Source: Sutcliffiella horikoshii
Lineage (GTDB): Bacteria; Bacillota; Bacilli; Bacillales; Bacillaceae_I
NCBI RefSeq assembly: GCF_020524325.1
Contig: NZ_JAIVKY010000002.1
Location: 434,001-498,000 of the forward strand
DNA length: 64,000 bases
Direction of reading: 5' to 3'
A model generated the notes under the pieces. That model did no database searches and was not told the DNA's origin. It saw only the letters and a list, made by a program, of their open reading frames with translations. Of this stretch, positions 17,497-25,190 are shown in pieces; the stretch's first letter is position 1, and each line of letters starts with the position of its first letter. A program made the position numbers and the translations under genes.

Positions 17497-18234
17497 GGAT
17501 ACTTCCTCCTCAATAATCGTTCCTTCTTCCTCTTCCATACTGGATCGCACAACAAGCTGTACGCCGTAATTTTTTGCAAATTCAACCGCACGTGGATGAA
17601 GTACACCTGCACCTAAGTTTGCCAGTTCCAGCATTTCATCGTACGCAATTGCCGCAAGCTTTCTTGCCCCTTTTACATAACGAGGGTCTGTCGTGAATAC
17701 TCCCGTCACATCAGTATAAATATCACACTTCTCCGCCTTCAATGCAGCCGCCAATGCAACCGCCGTTGTATCGGAACCACCTCGGCCCAGTGTGGTAATC
17801 TCATTGTTAGCAGTAATTCCTTGGAAGCCCGCAACAATGACAATCTTACCGGCATCCAAATAACTTTTTAACAAATCTGTCTCAATATGCGTAATTCTAG
17901 CGTTTCCGTGTACAGGTTCTGTTCGAATTCCTGCCTGCCAACCAGTTAGGGATACTGCTTCATGGCCTCTAACTTGCAATGCCATTGCCAATAGAGAGAT
18001 GGTGATTTGTTCACCTGTTGTCAAAAGCATATCCATGTCGCGCTTGCTTGGGTGTGGGTTAATTGCATTTGCTAAAGTTAGCAGTTCGTCTGTTGTTTTG
18101 CCCATTGCCGATACGACGACAACCACTTTGTTGCCGTTTTCCACTTCATTGATGACTCGACTTGCAACGTGCTGAATTCGTTCAACCGAGCCTACTGATG
18201 TTCCTCCGAATTTCTGTACAACAATCGTTGACAT
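16993..18234 (-). CDS. lysC: Aspartokinase II, alpha subunit
   Basis: Phosphorylates aspartate, the first step towards lysine, diaminopimelate and threonine/methionine; this isozyme is lysine-sensitive. The N-terminal kinase domain has VQKFGGTSVGS, VVVSAMGKTTDELL and the GRGGSDTTAVALAAAL nucleotide site. Two C-terminal ACT domains follow (about residues 260-413). I chose the ATG at 18234 (MSTIVVQKFGG) over two upstream in-frame starts because homologues start there. A lysine riboswitch with its terminator precedes the gene, and a palindromic element lies between the terminator and the start codon. An internal start encodes the beta subunit. Confidence 0.97.
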   Translation of the reverse strand: MSTIVVQKFGGTSVGSVERIQHVASRVINEVENGNKVVVVVSAMGKTTDELLTLANAINPHPSKRDMDMLLTTGEQITISLLAMALQVRGHEAVSLTGWQAGIRTEPVHGNARITHIETDLLKSYLDAGKIVIVAGFQGITANNEITTLGRGGSDTTAVALAAALKAEKCDIYTDVTGVFTTDPRYVKGARKLAAIAYDEMLELANLGAGVLHPRAVEFAKNYGVQLVVRSSMEEEEGTIIEEEVSMEKNLVVRGIAFEDQITRITVCGLPNELHTLSTIFTTLAQHSLNVDIIIQTSMDKDTTNISFSVKTVDVKETIEVLEQHQSRLGFTGIEQESGLAKVSIVGSGMVSNPGVAAEMFQVLATEGIHVKMVSTSEIKVSTVVDVAEMVRAVEALHVAFKLGEESVERVLS

Positions 18235-18275
18235 GTGCACCATTCCCTTTTCATTGATTAGTTCTGTTAAACACC

Positions 18276-18401
18276 GCTGTTGATTTCCGCCCCGGGCTTC
18301 GCTTTCCTAGGGGCTGACGAGAGCCTCCTCGGCAAGCCTGCGGGGTCTCCACCTAGCGCTATCTCCCTCAGGAGTCTCCGCCCTGTGCTCCAATCAACAG
18401 C
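18276..18401 (+). repeat. Dispersed palindromic element, copy 5 (in lysC leader)
   Basis: The ends are GCTGTTGATT and AATCAACAGC. It lies between the riboswitch terminator (93 bp away) and the lysC start codon (42 bp away), so it is part of the full-length lysC mRNA leader. Confidence 0.88.
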
Positions 18402-18493
18402 TAAGTTACTAATTTTATTTACAGAATCTGTAGTCTCATCATAATGTTAGATAGTTCTCAGTACGCATTTAGCCATGTAGCTTTTTTGGATAT

Positions 18494-18528
18494 AAAAAAA
18501 CAGCAATGAGCTAATGTCTCATTGCTGT
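18494..18528 (-). terminator. Regulatory terminator of the lysine riboswitch
   Basis: An ACAGCAATGAG/CTCATTGCTGT stem (11 bp) is followed by T7 on the minus strand, directly 3' of the riboswitch aptamer. Confidence 0.9.
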
Positions 18529-18557
18529 GATTGGTAAAATAAAGAATCCGTTCACGC

Positions 18558-18745
18558 GGTGAGATAGCTCTCCAGGCAGCACAAAGACAACCTGACAGTC
18601 CTACATTTCTTAAACGCAGAACCAGTAAAAAAAAGAAAAAGAGACTTTTTTTTACTTCGGCGATCCTCCCCTTTCCGTAATCATCTCGGAAGCTCTTTCT
18701 TCTCCGATTACATACTTTTGAAGTTCGCACCTCTATCATCACTTC
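18558..18745 (-). promoter_or_regulatory. Lysine riboswitch (L-box)
   Basis: The minus strand shows the hallmark 5' segment GATAGAGGTGCGAACTTCA, then GGAAAGGGGAGGATCGCCGA, CTGGTTCTG, GACTGTCA and the closing strand GAGAGCTATC, which pairs with GATAG at the start to form P1. This order is that of the lysine aptamer known from lysC leaders. When lysine binds, the downstream terminator (18494-18528) should form and stop lysC transcription. The short ORF read across it is an artefact. Confidence 0.95.
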
Positions 18746-18781
18746 ATCAATTTGAAGTGGCACATTATGAAATTAATAGTG

Positions 18782-18810
18782 ATTATATCAGACAATAAGA
18801 TTCCTTACAA
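18782..18810 (-). promoter_or_regulatory. Promoter of the lysC leader
   Basis: TTGTAA (18805-18810) and TATAAT (18782-18787) are separated by 17 bp on the minus strand, about 35 bp ahead of the aptamer and directly after the uvrC stop. Confidence 0.8.
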
Positions 18811-18813
18811 CAC

Positions 18814-20586
18814 CTATTCGCGAAGTTTTTTAAAAATTTCTTCAGCTATAGGTTTCGGTATTTTCGCAGCCTGAATTTCTTCTACTGTGGCTTCTTTCAT
18901 CTTCGCGACAGAACCGAAGTGCTTCATAAGAGCCTTTTTCCTCGTTGCCCCAACCCCTGTGATTTCATCAAGTATTGATTGAAAGACACTCTTACTTCTT
19001 ATTTGACGATGGAAGGTAATCGCAAATCGGTGGACTTCATCTTGAATTCGTTGCAGAAGATAGAATTCTTGACTCGTTCTCTCAAGCGGAACGATCATGG
19101 CATCTTCGCCTGCAAGAAGGTTGCTCGTTCTATGCTTGTCATCTTTGGCAAGGCCGACAATCGGAACAAATAAATCCAGTTCATTTTCAAGCACATCTCT
19201 AACAGCACTCATGTGACCTTTTGCACCATCAATCACAATCAGGTCCGGGAGCGGTAAAGATTCTTTTAGCACACGGGTGTATCTTCTTCTGACCACTTCC
19301 CTCATCGATTCATAATCATCAGGTCCTTGAACACTTTTTGTTTTATATTTTCGGTATTCTCGTTTCTCGGGTTTGCCGTCGATGAATACAACCATCGCAG
19401 AAACAGGATCCGTTCCTTGGATATTCGAGTTATCAAACGCTTCAATACGGTGTGGGGTCATGATGCCCAGTATTTCCCCAAGGTTCTCAACAGCTTTTAT
19501 CGTTCGGCTTTCATCACGTTCAATCAAGGAGAACTTTTCTACAAGTGCCACTTTTGCATTCTTGTTTGCCAAATCCACCAGCTGTTTCTTTTTCCCCCGT
19601 TGCGGCTGAAGCACATTGGTTTGCAATAGTTCTTGTGCAACCGGCAGGTCAATTTCACTAGGTAGCATTACTTCTTTAGGTACAAAATGATTCTGTTTGG
19701 AATAGAATTGTCCGAGGAATGTGAGGAAATCCTCTTCCGGTTCGTTGTAAATCGGAAACAGTGACACATCACGCTCAATTAGTTTCCCCTGACGGATGAA
19801 AAAGACCTGTACACACATCCATCCCTTGTCAAAGGCAAATCCGAATACATCTCGGTCGACAAAGTCATTCATTTCCATTTTCTGTTTTTCCATTGTTGCT
19901 TCTATGTTGATGATTTGATCCCGAAATTCTTGTGCTCGTTCAAATTCCAGGTTTTCAGAGGCCTTCATCATTTTTTCTGTAAGCTCGGTTTTGACTTCTT
20001 TATAGCCTCCATTCAAGAACCGGACAATTCCATCAACCATTTGCTTGTTCGTTTCTTCCGAAACATGTTCCACACATGGAGCAAGGCATTGACCCATGTG
20101 ATAGTAGAGGCAAACCCTGTCTGGCAGCGTCATGCATTTTCTAAGCGGATAGATCCGGTCTAGCAGCTTTTTCGTTTCATTTGCCGCTTGAACATTTGGG
20201 TATGGCCCAAAGTATTTCCCTTTATCCTTTTGCACTTTTCGGGTAATCAAAAGACGCGGATGTTTTTCCGCCGTAATTTTAATAAAAGGATAACGTTTGT
20301 CATCTTTTAGCATGACATTGTATTTGGGATTGTGTTTTTTAATAAGATTCAGTTCCAGTATCAACGCTTCGATATTGGAGGATGTCACAATATATTCAAA
20401 GTCCACAATTTCATTTACGAGTCGGAGCGTTTTTCCGTCATGGCTCCCTGTAAAATAAGAGCGGACACGATTTTTAAGAACTTTCGCCTTTCCGACATAG
20501 ATAATGGTTCCTTGACGATCCTTCATCAAGTAACATCCCGGTTGGTCAGGCAGTATGGCAAGTTTTTCTTTTAATGATTCGTTCAA
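18814..20586 (-). CDS. uvrC: Excinuclease ABC subunit C
   Basis: UvrC makes both incisions in nucleotide excision repair. The N-terminal GIY-YIG nuclease ([25 protein letters not shown]) is followed by a UVR domain ([13 protein letters not shown]) that contacts UvrB. A UvrC RNase H-like endonuclease domain with [17 protein letters not shown] comes next, and a C-terminal helix-hairpin-helix pair ([18 protein letters not shown]). The start is a TTG at 20586 (product [17 protein letters not shown]): GGGAGG lies 9 nt upstream and homologues begin here, whereas the upstream in-frame ATG would add 45 unlike residues. The length is 590 residues, normal for the family. Confidence 0.97.
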   Translation of the reverse strand: MNESLKEKLAILPDQPGCYLMKDRQGTIIYVGKAKVLKNRVRSYFTGSHDGKTLRLVNEIVDFEYIVTSSNIEALILELNLIKKHNPKYNVMLKDDKRYPFIKITAEKHPRLLITRKVQKDKGKYFGPYPNVQAANETKKLLDRIYPLRKCMTLPDRVCLYYHMGQCLAPCVEHVSEETNKQMVDGIVRFLNGGYKEVKTELTEKMMKASENLEFERAQEFRDQIINIEATMEKQKMEMNDFVDRDVFGFAFDKGWMCVQVFFIRQGKLIERDVSLFPIYNEPEEDFLTFLGQFYSKQNHFVPKEVMLPSEIDLPVAQELLQTNVLQPQRGKKKQLVDLANKNAKVALVEKFSLIERDESRTIKAVENLGEILGIMTPHRIEAFDNSNIQGTDPVSAMVVFIDGKPEKREYRKYKTKSVQGPDDYESMREVVRRRYTRVLKESLPLPDLIVIDGAKGHMSAVRDVLENELDLFVPIVGLAKDDKHRTSNLLAGEDAMIVPLERTSQEFYLLQRIQDEVHRFAITFHRQIRSKSVFQSILDEITGVGATRKKALMKHFGSVAKMKEATVEEIQAAKIPKPIAEEIFKKLRE

Positions 20587-20728
20587 CGTTTTTTTCCTCC
20601 CAACCAAAGATTTTCGTATGTAATCTATTATACCTTGTTTCGTACGTATGTTCCATTTGGAAGTAATAGGGTAGTTGGAGAGGATGTTTGGACGGAGGGT
20701 ACGGAAACGTTGGGCACTCACGGTTTTA

Positions 20729-20838
20729 TTGATATATCCTGATTTTTCTTGATATATTTAATTTTTTCTCGATATAATTCTAATTTTCTTGATATATGGA
20801 GATTTTCCTTGATATATCTGGATTTTTCTCGATATCCC
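20729..20838 (+). repeat. 20-bp direct repeats (TTGATATATnnnGATTTTTC)
   Basis: Six units begin with T(T/C)GATATA at exact 20-bp steps from 20729 to 20829. It lies between the trxA terminator (37 bp away) and the uvrC upstream region. AT-rich, no ORF. Confidence 0.9.
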
Positions 20839-20874
20839 CAGTTCATTCAACTATTTATGCCCCTAAGACACGCA

Positions 20875-20903
20875 AAAAGCCCGGTCACATGACCGGGCTT
20901 TCT
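20875..20903 (-). terminator. Intrinsic terminator of trxA
   Basis: A near-perfect AAAGCCCGGTCA/TGACCGGGCTTT hairpin lies 11 bp past the trxA stop, followed by T residues on the minus strand. Confidence 0.92.
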
Positions 20904-20913
20904 CGAAAACGCA

Positions 20914-21228
20914 TTAAGCGTGCTTGTTTAATAGTTCAGCCAAAGCTTCTTTCGGTTGGAAACCTACTGCTTTGTCTACTACTTCACCGTTTTTGATAAC
21001 AAGTAAAGTCGGGATGCTCATAACGCCGAATTTTCCAGCAGTTTCTTGGTTCTCATCCACATCAACTTTTACGATTTTCACTTTGTCACCCATGTCTTGA
21101 TCTAATTCTTCAAGAACTGGAGCGATCATTTTACAAGGTCCGCACCATGGCGCCCAGAAATCTGCAAGAACTAGGCCTTCGCCAGTTTCTTGTGTAAAGT
21201 TTTGGTCAGTTGCATTTGTAATTGCCAT
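20914..21228 (-). CDS. trxA: Thioredoxin
   Basis: The main cytoplasmic disulfide reductant, partner of ribonucleotide reductase and many oxidised proteins. The 104-residue protein has the active site WCGPC at residues 28-32 within [13 protein letters not shown], and the cis-proline loop SIPTLL. It lies between etfA and uvrC, the conserved Bacillus context, with a strong terminator after it. A GAGGA ribosome-binding site precedes the ATG. Confidence 0.98.
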   Translation of the reverse strand: MAITNATDQNFTQETGEGLVLADFWAPWCGPCKMIAPVLEELDQDMGDKVKIVKVDVDENQETAGKFGVMSIPTLLVIKNGEVVDKAVGFQPKEALAELLNKHA

Positions 21229-21427
21229 AATAAATTCCTCCTAAGCCTTTTATCTCACAGTTAACAATATATGCTGTTAATGTGTTCTCTGACAGATGGA
21301 AAATCTTTCAGAGTTTTACTATAGCTAAAGTATAGCATTTACCACATAGTGTTGCTAATTATTTGCTTCGTTATAGGATTACCCGTTTCCAGCCATTTTA
21401 TTTCAGGCTAAAATCCCTCTAATCGCC

Positions 21428-21555
21428 GCTGGTGATTTCCGCAAGCGGCTTCGCTTTCCGCGGGGCGACCATGAGCCTCTTCACAACGCTTCAGGGGTCT
21501 CAACATTGTCGCTTCTCCTCCGCAGGAGTCTACGCCATTTGCTCCAATCACCAGC
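21428..21555 (+). repeat. Dispersed palindromic element, copy 6
   Basis: The ends are GCTGGTGATT and AATCACCAGC: relative to other copies both arms carry the matching change (GGTGATT with AATCACC). It starts about 35 bp past the etfA terminator and lies upstream of trxA. The 200 bp between it and trxA (21229-21427) hold the trxA promoter region and nothing else I can identify. Confidence 0.88.
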
Positions 21556-21587
21556 TAGGTTATCCCTAATCCATCACAACAAAACAG

Positions 21588-21613
21588 CCAAGCACCCAAA
21601 AGTGCCTGGCTGA
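21588..21613 (-). terminator. Intrinsic terminator of etfA
   Basis: An AGCCAGGCACTT/AAGTGCTTGGCT-type hairpin on the minus strand is followed by GTTTTGTTG, 15 bp past the stop. Confidence 0.8.
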
Positions 21614-21627
21614 TTAATGATTCAATC

Positions 21628-22605
21628 TTAGTTCGTTACCAATAACTTCTTGAATTCAGCTGTTAACATTGGTACTACTTCAAAAAGGTCACCTACGATA
21701 CCGTAGTCAGCTACTTTGAAAATGTTTGCTTCTGGGTCTTTGTTGATTGCAACGATTACCTTGGAGTTGGACATACCGGCAAGATGCTGGATAGCACCGG
21801 AAATACCGCATGCAATGTAAAGGTCAGGTGTTACTACCTTACCCGTTTGGCCGATTTGTAAGGAGTAATCGCAATAGTCTGCGTCACACGCTCCACGGGA
21901 AGCACCAACTGCCGCTCCTAGTACGTCTGCCAATTCTTTTAATGGCTCGAAACCATCTTCAGATTTTACTCCACGGCCACCAGCTACCACTACTTTCGCC
22001 TCAGAAAGGTCTACACCTTCCGTTGCTTTGCGGACAACTTCTTTAATGATTGTGCGAAGATCCTTCACATCAACATCAAGGGATGATACGTCACCGGAAC
22101 GTGACTCATCTTTTTCAAGAGAAGCGATGTTATTCGGACGTACCGTTGCAAAAATAACTCCGTCTGTTACGATTTTCTTTTCAAATGCTTTACCAGAGTA
22201 GATAGGTCTTGTGAATACTAGGTTTCCGCCAACTTCTTCTACTTCAGTTGCATCAGAAATTAAGCCAGAGTTTAATTTGGAAGCCAATTTAGGGGATAGG
22301 TCTTTTCCTAAAGCTGTATGTCCAAAGATTATTCCTTCTGGGTTTTCGGATTCGATTACCGCCATTAATGCTTGGGAGTAACCATCAGATGTGTACGTTT
22401 TCAAGTTTGCGTGTTCAATTGTAACAACACGGTCTGCACCGTAAGCGATCAGTTCTTGCGCAAGTGATCCTACGCCTTCCCCAACTAGTACAGAAACTAC
22501 TTCTCCACCTTCTGCTACTGTTTTCCCTGCTGCAATTGCTTCAAATGATACATTACGCAATGCGGAATCACGCACTTCTGCTAATGTTAATACTTTTCTT
22601 GCCAT
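21628..22605 (-). CDS. etfA: Electron transfer flavoprotein alpha subunit
   Basis: EtfA with EtfB forms the FAD-containing carrier that takes electrons from acyl-CoA dehydrogenases. The 325-residue protein has the N-terminal adenine-nucleotide-like domain and the C-terminal FAD domain with VVAGGRGVKS, GASRGACDADYC, IGQTGKVVTPDLYIACGISGAIQHLAGM and AINKDPEANIF, all diagnostic. A GGAGGAG site precedes the ATG. It follows etfB after a 193-bp gap that holds only a palindromic element, so the operon is interrupted by a repeat. It closes the fadR-fadB-etfB-etfA group. Confidence 0.97.
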   Translation of the reverse strand: MARKVLTLAEVRDSALRNVSFEAIAAGKTVAEGGEVVSVLVGEGVGSLAQELIAYGADRVVTIEHANLKTYTSDGYSQALMAVIESENPEGIIFGHTALGKDLSPKLASKLNSGLISDATEVEEVGGNLVFTRPIYSGKAFEKKIVTDGVIFATVRPNNIASLEKDESRSGDVSSLDVDVKDLRTIIKEVVRKATEGVDLSEAKVVVAGGRGVKSEDGFEPLKELADVLGAAVGASRGACDADYCDYSLQIGQTGKVVTPDLYIACGISGAIQHLAGMSNSKVIVAINKDPEANIFKVADYGIVGDLFEVVPMLTAEFKKLLVTN

Positions 22606-22656
22606 GTTTGTCTCCTCCTGTCCATGTATCTATCTATAATTAATCTGTTTAAAGAC

Positions 22657-22783
22657 GCTTTTGATTTCCGCAGCTGGCTTCGCTTTCCGCGGGGCAATTG
22701 CTGAGCCTCCTCAGGCCTCCTGCAGGGTCCCACCTAAGCGCTACCTCCCGCAGGAGTCTACGCCATCTGCTCCAATCAAACGC
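22657..22783 (+). repeat. Dispersed palindromic element, copy 7 (between etfB and etfA)
   Basis: The ends are GCTTTTGATT and AATCAAACGC, pairing along most of their length. It lies between two genes of one presumed operon, with no terminator directly before it, unlike most copies. Confidence 0.88.
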
Positions 22784-22798
22784 TAATTGTTTATCGTA

Positions 22799-23572
22799 TT
22801 AGATTACTTTTGCTTCGTTTCTTAGTGCGGAAACTAATTCCTTTACTTGTTCATCTAATTCACCTTGAAGCACACGACCTGCTTCTTTTTTCGGTGGAAG
22901 GTAGATTTCCAATGTTTTTGTTTTCGCTTCTACATCGTCCTCATCAAGGTCTAGGTCATCTAGTTCTAGTTCTTCAAGAGGCTTTTTCTTTGCCTTCATG
23001 ATCCCTGGAAGAGATGGATAGCGTGGATCGTTCAAACCTTGTTGTGCTGTTACAAGCAATGGAAGGGATGTTTCAATAACTTCGGAATCACCTTCAACAT
23101 CTCGCACGATCGTAGCTTTTCCGCCTTCGATGTCTAGCTTTGTGATGGTTGTAACATAAGGAATATCCAATAATTCCGCTACGCGAGGTCCAACTTGGCC
23201 GGAACCGCCGTCGATTGCTACGTTACCGCCGATAATTAAGTCAGCATCTTTATCTTTTAAGAATTCTGCCAAGATTTTCGCCGTAGTAAATTGATCTCCA
23301 TTTTCTACATCATCTTCTGTGTTGATTAGGACAGCCTTGTCAGCACCCATCGCAAGTGCCGTACGAAGTTCTTTTTCCGCCTCTTCAGAACCAACCGTTA
23401 CGACTGTTACTTCTCCGCCATGCGTGTCTCTTACTTGAATCGCTTCCTCTACCGCATACTCGTCGTATGGATTGATAATGAATTCTGCACCATCTTCATT
23501 TATGCTGCCATTTGAAACCGTCAGTCTTTCCTCCGTATCAAATGTTCTTTTTAATAAAACAAAAATATTCAT
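22799..23572 (-). CDS. etfB: Electron transfer flavoprotein beta subunit
   Basis: The AMP-binding partner of EtfA. About 257 residues include the N-terminal MNIFVLLKRTFD, the AALAMGADKA-like segment (RTALAMGADKAVLI), GNVAIDGGSGQVGPRVAELL and the C-terminal recognition loop region, all in the expected order. An acidic insert (LEELELDDLDLDEDDVEAK) precedes the C-terminus. The start is the ATG at 23572 after GGAGGTACTGTG. It is part of the fatty-acid degradation cluster with fadB upstream. Confidence 0.96.
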   Translation of the reverse strand: MNIFVLLKRTFDTEERLTVSNGSINEDGAEFIINPYDEYAVEEAIQVRDTHGGEVTVVTVGSEEAEKELRTALAMGADKAVLINTEDDVENGDQFTTAKILAEFLKDKDADLIIGGNVAIDGGSGQVGPRVAELLDIPYVTTITKLDIEGGKATIVRDVEGDSEVIETSLPLLVTAQQGLNDPRYPSLPGIMKAKKKPLEELELDDLDLDEDDVEAKTKTLEIYLPPKKEAGRVLQGELDEQVKELVSALRNEAKVI

Positions 23573-23637
23573 CACAGTACCTCCTGTTTAAACATTATTT
23601 TTATTAGTAATATTCAGATTTTATATTATAAAAAAAA

Positions 23638-24411
23638 TTACTTCCCTTTAAATTCGGGAGCTCTTTTTTCCATAAACGCTGTAATACCTTCCTTACCATC
23701 TTCTGATGTGAAGACTTTACCAAATAATTGTGCCTCTCTGTCTACCCCTTGATAAAATTCTTCATGTTTAGCAAAGCGGGACAATTCAATAACAGAAGCA
23801 ACCGATATCGGTCCCTTTTGTGCAATCTTTTTCGCCATCTTCAAAGCTTCATCCATTAAAACTTCTTCATCGACGGCTTTATTCGCAAGTCCCCACTGAA
23901 CCGCTTCTTCCCCAGTTAAAGTGTCGCTTGTGAATAACATTTCAAAAGCTTTTGCGGAACCAACCAGTTTAGGCAAACGCTGTGTTCCAGCAAAACCAGG
24001 TATTAAGCCCAATTGCAATTCCGGCAAACCAAGTTTGGCTGTTTTAGTGACCAAACGGATATGACAACCCATTGCAAGCTCAAGGCCTCCACCTAAGGCT
24101 GCACCGTGGATGGCTGCGATGATCGGTTTTGGGAAGTTCTCCATTCTTTCAAATAGATCTTGACCAAATTTCGCTAGTTCTGCAAATTCTTCTCCAGTTT
24201 CCACTGTAGTGAATTCTTTAATATCCGCACCAGCAGAGAAAAATCTACCTTCTCCGTGAAGCAAGACTACTCTAACGTCTTCTTGCTTTTCCAGGTCATC
24301 CATCAATAATGAAAGCTCTTTCAAAACTGCGGATGACAAAGCATTCGCCGGGGCTTTGTTAATAGTGATGAGAGCAATTCTATCTTCTACTTTCAATTGC
24401 AAGAATTCCAT
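23638..24411 (-). CDS. fadB: Enoyl-CoA hydratase (FadB/YsiB)
   Basis: Hydrates trans-2-enoyl-CoA in beta-oxidation. A 257-residue crotonase: the oxyanion-hole segments HGEGRFFSAGADIKEF and AAIHGAALGGGLELAMGCHIR and the catalytic glutamate context LPELQLGLIPGFAGTQRL are present. It lies directly after fadR and before etfB, which matches the B. subtilis lcfA-fadR-fadB-etfB-etfA operon (ysiB is the older name). Regulation by FadR is inferred from the operator ahead of fadR. Confidence 0.94.
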   Translation of the reverse strand: MEFLQLKVEDRIALITINKAPANALSSAVLKELSLLMDDLEKQEDVRVVLLHGEGRFFSAGADIKEFTTVETGEEFAELAKFGQDLFERMENFPKPIIAAIHGAALGGGLELAMGCHIRLVTKTAKLGLPELQLGLIPGFAGTQRLPKLVGSAKAFEMLFTSDTLTGEEAVQWGLANKAVDEEVLMDEALKMAKKIAQKGPISVASVIELSRFAKHEEFYQGVDREAQLFGKVFTSEDGKEGITAFMEKRAPEFKGK

Positions 24412-24445
24412 TATTAATCCCTCCTTATGTAGAACACAGAGCTAC

Positions 24446-25033
24446 TTAAGGGGTAGCTCCAAACCCTTTGATTAATAGTTCATGTACTCTTGGTGCGATG
24501 GATGTCAAGTCGTACTTTTGGTCATTCATGACCCAAGTGGTGATAGTTTCATCAATCGTCCCGAAGACCATTTGTCTTGCAAGGCGGACATCTAAGTCGG
24601 AACGAAGCTCACCGTTCTTTGTACCAGCAACCAAGATCTCATCCACAACATGTAAATACCCTTTTAGCACTTCGTTAATCTTCAATCGAAGCTCTAAATT
24701 GGATTGTCTTAATTCAAGTTGCGTTACGATGGCAAGGTGGTGGTCTGCAGCAAGCAGCGAGAAGTGCTTTTCTATCAACGTTAATAATTTCTCTGTTGAT
24801 GTCGATTTTCCTGCAATTTCTTGACGAATCTTTTCGATAAAGAATCCCATTTTTTCTTGAAAAAGAGAAATGAGGATGTCTTCTTTATTTTTGAAGTATA
24901 GATAGATGGTCCCGTCTGCTACTCCGGCTTGTTTGGCGATCTTGGAAACCTGTGCCTGATGATAGCCGTTTTCTGCTATGACGATGACCGCTGCATCTAT
25001 TATTTGTTTATATTTAGGTTTTTGTTGTTTCAA
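24446..25033 (-). CDS. fadR: Fatty-acid degradation repressor FadR (TetR family)
   Basis: A 195-residue TetR-type repressor; in B. subtilis FadR (YsiA) represses beta-oxidation genes and is released by long-chain acyl-CoA. The N-terminal helix-turn-helix is clear (IIDAAVIVIAENGYHQAQVSKIAKQAGVADGTIYLYFKNKEDIL), and the C-terminal helical domain would hold the ligand. The gene is preceded by its own sigma-A promoter, with a perfect 18-bp FadR box overlapping the expected transcription start. It therefore very likely represses itself and the downstream fadB-etfB-etfA genes. Confidence 0.95.
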   Translation of the reverse strand: MKQQKPKYKQIIDAAVIVIAENGYHQAQVSKIAKQAGVADGTIYLYFKNKEDILISLFQEKMGFFIEKIRQEIAGKSTSTEKLLTLIEKHFSLLAADHHLAIVTQLELRQSNLELRLKINEVLKGYLHVVDEILVAGTKNGELRSDLDVRLARQMVFGTIDETITTWVMNDQKYDLTSIAPRVHELLIKGFGATP

Positions 25034-25055
25034 CCTTTTCGCTCCTTTTTAAAAA

Positions 25056-25073
25056 TGAATGAATAATCATTCA
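25056..25073 (-). promoter_or_regulatory. FadR operator
   Basis: The 18 bp match the known FadR consensus TGAATGAATANTCATTCA at every position and form a perfect palindrome about the centre. It lies 23 bp before fadR, at about +2 to +19 of the promoter at 25081-25109. Confidence 0.93.
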
Positions 25074-25080
25074 TATTTTC

Positions 25081-25109
25081 ATGATACTGTACCATGAATG
25101 AACTGTCAA
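25081..25109 (-). promoter_or_regulatory. fadR promoter
   Basis: TTGACA (25104-25109) and TATCAT (25081-25086) are separated by 17 bp on the minus strand. A partial FadR half-site (TGAATGAA, plus strand) lies inside the spacer. Confidence 0.88.
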
Positions 25110-25149
25110 TCATTATCTTATCATAATTTTTATGCTCGTTACTATACAA

Positions 25150-25188
25150 AAAAGAGAGAGAGGCTACTTTCATCTCCCTCTCCAAATT
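25150..25188 (-). terminator. Intrinsic terminator of lcfA
   Basis: On the minus strand GGAGAGGGAGA pairs with the CTCTCTC run, followed by TTTTTTG. It separates lcfA from fadR. Confidence 0.7.
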
Positions 25189-25190
25189 AT

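Noticed and set aside
18458-18763. 101-codon minus-strand ORF
   Set aside because: It overlaps the lysine riboswitch and its terminator almost exactly; the RNA structure explains the sequence.
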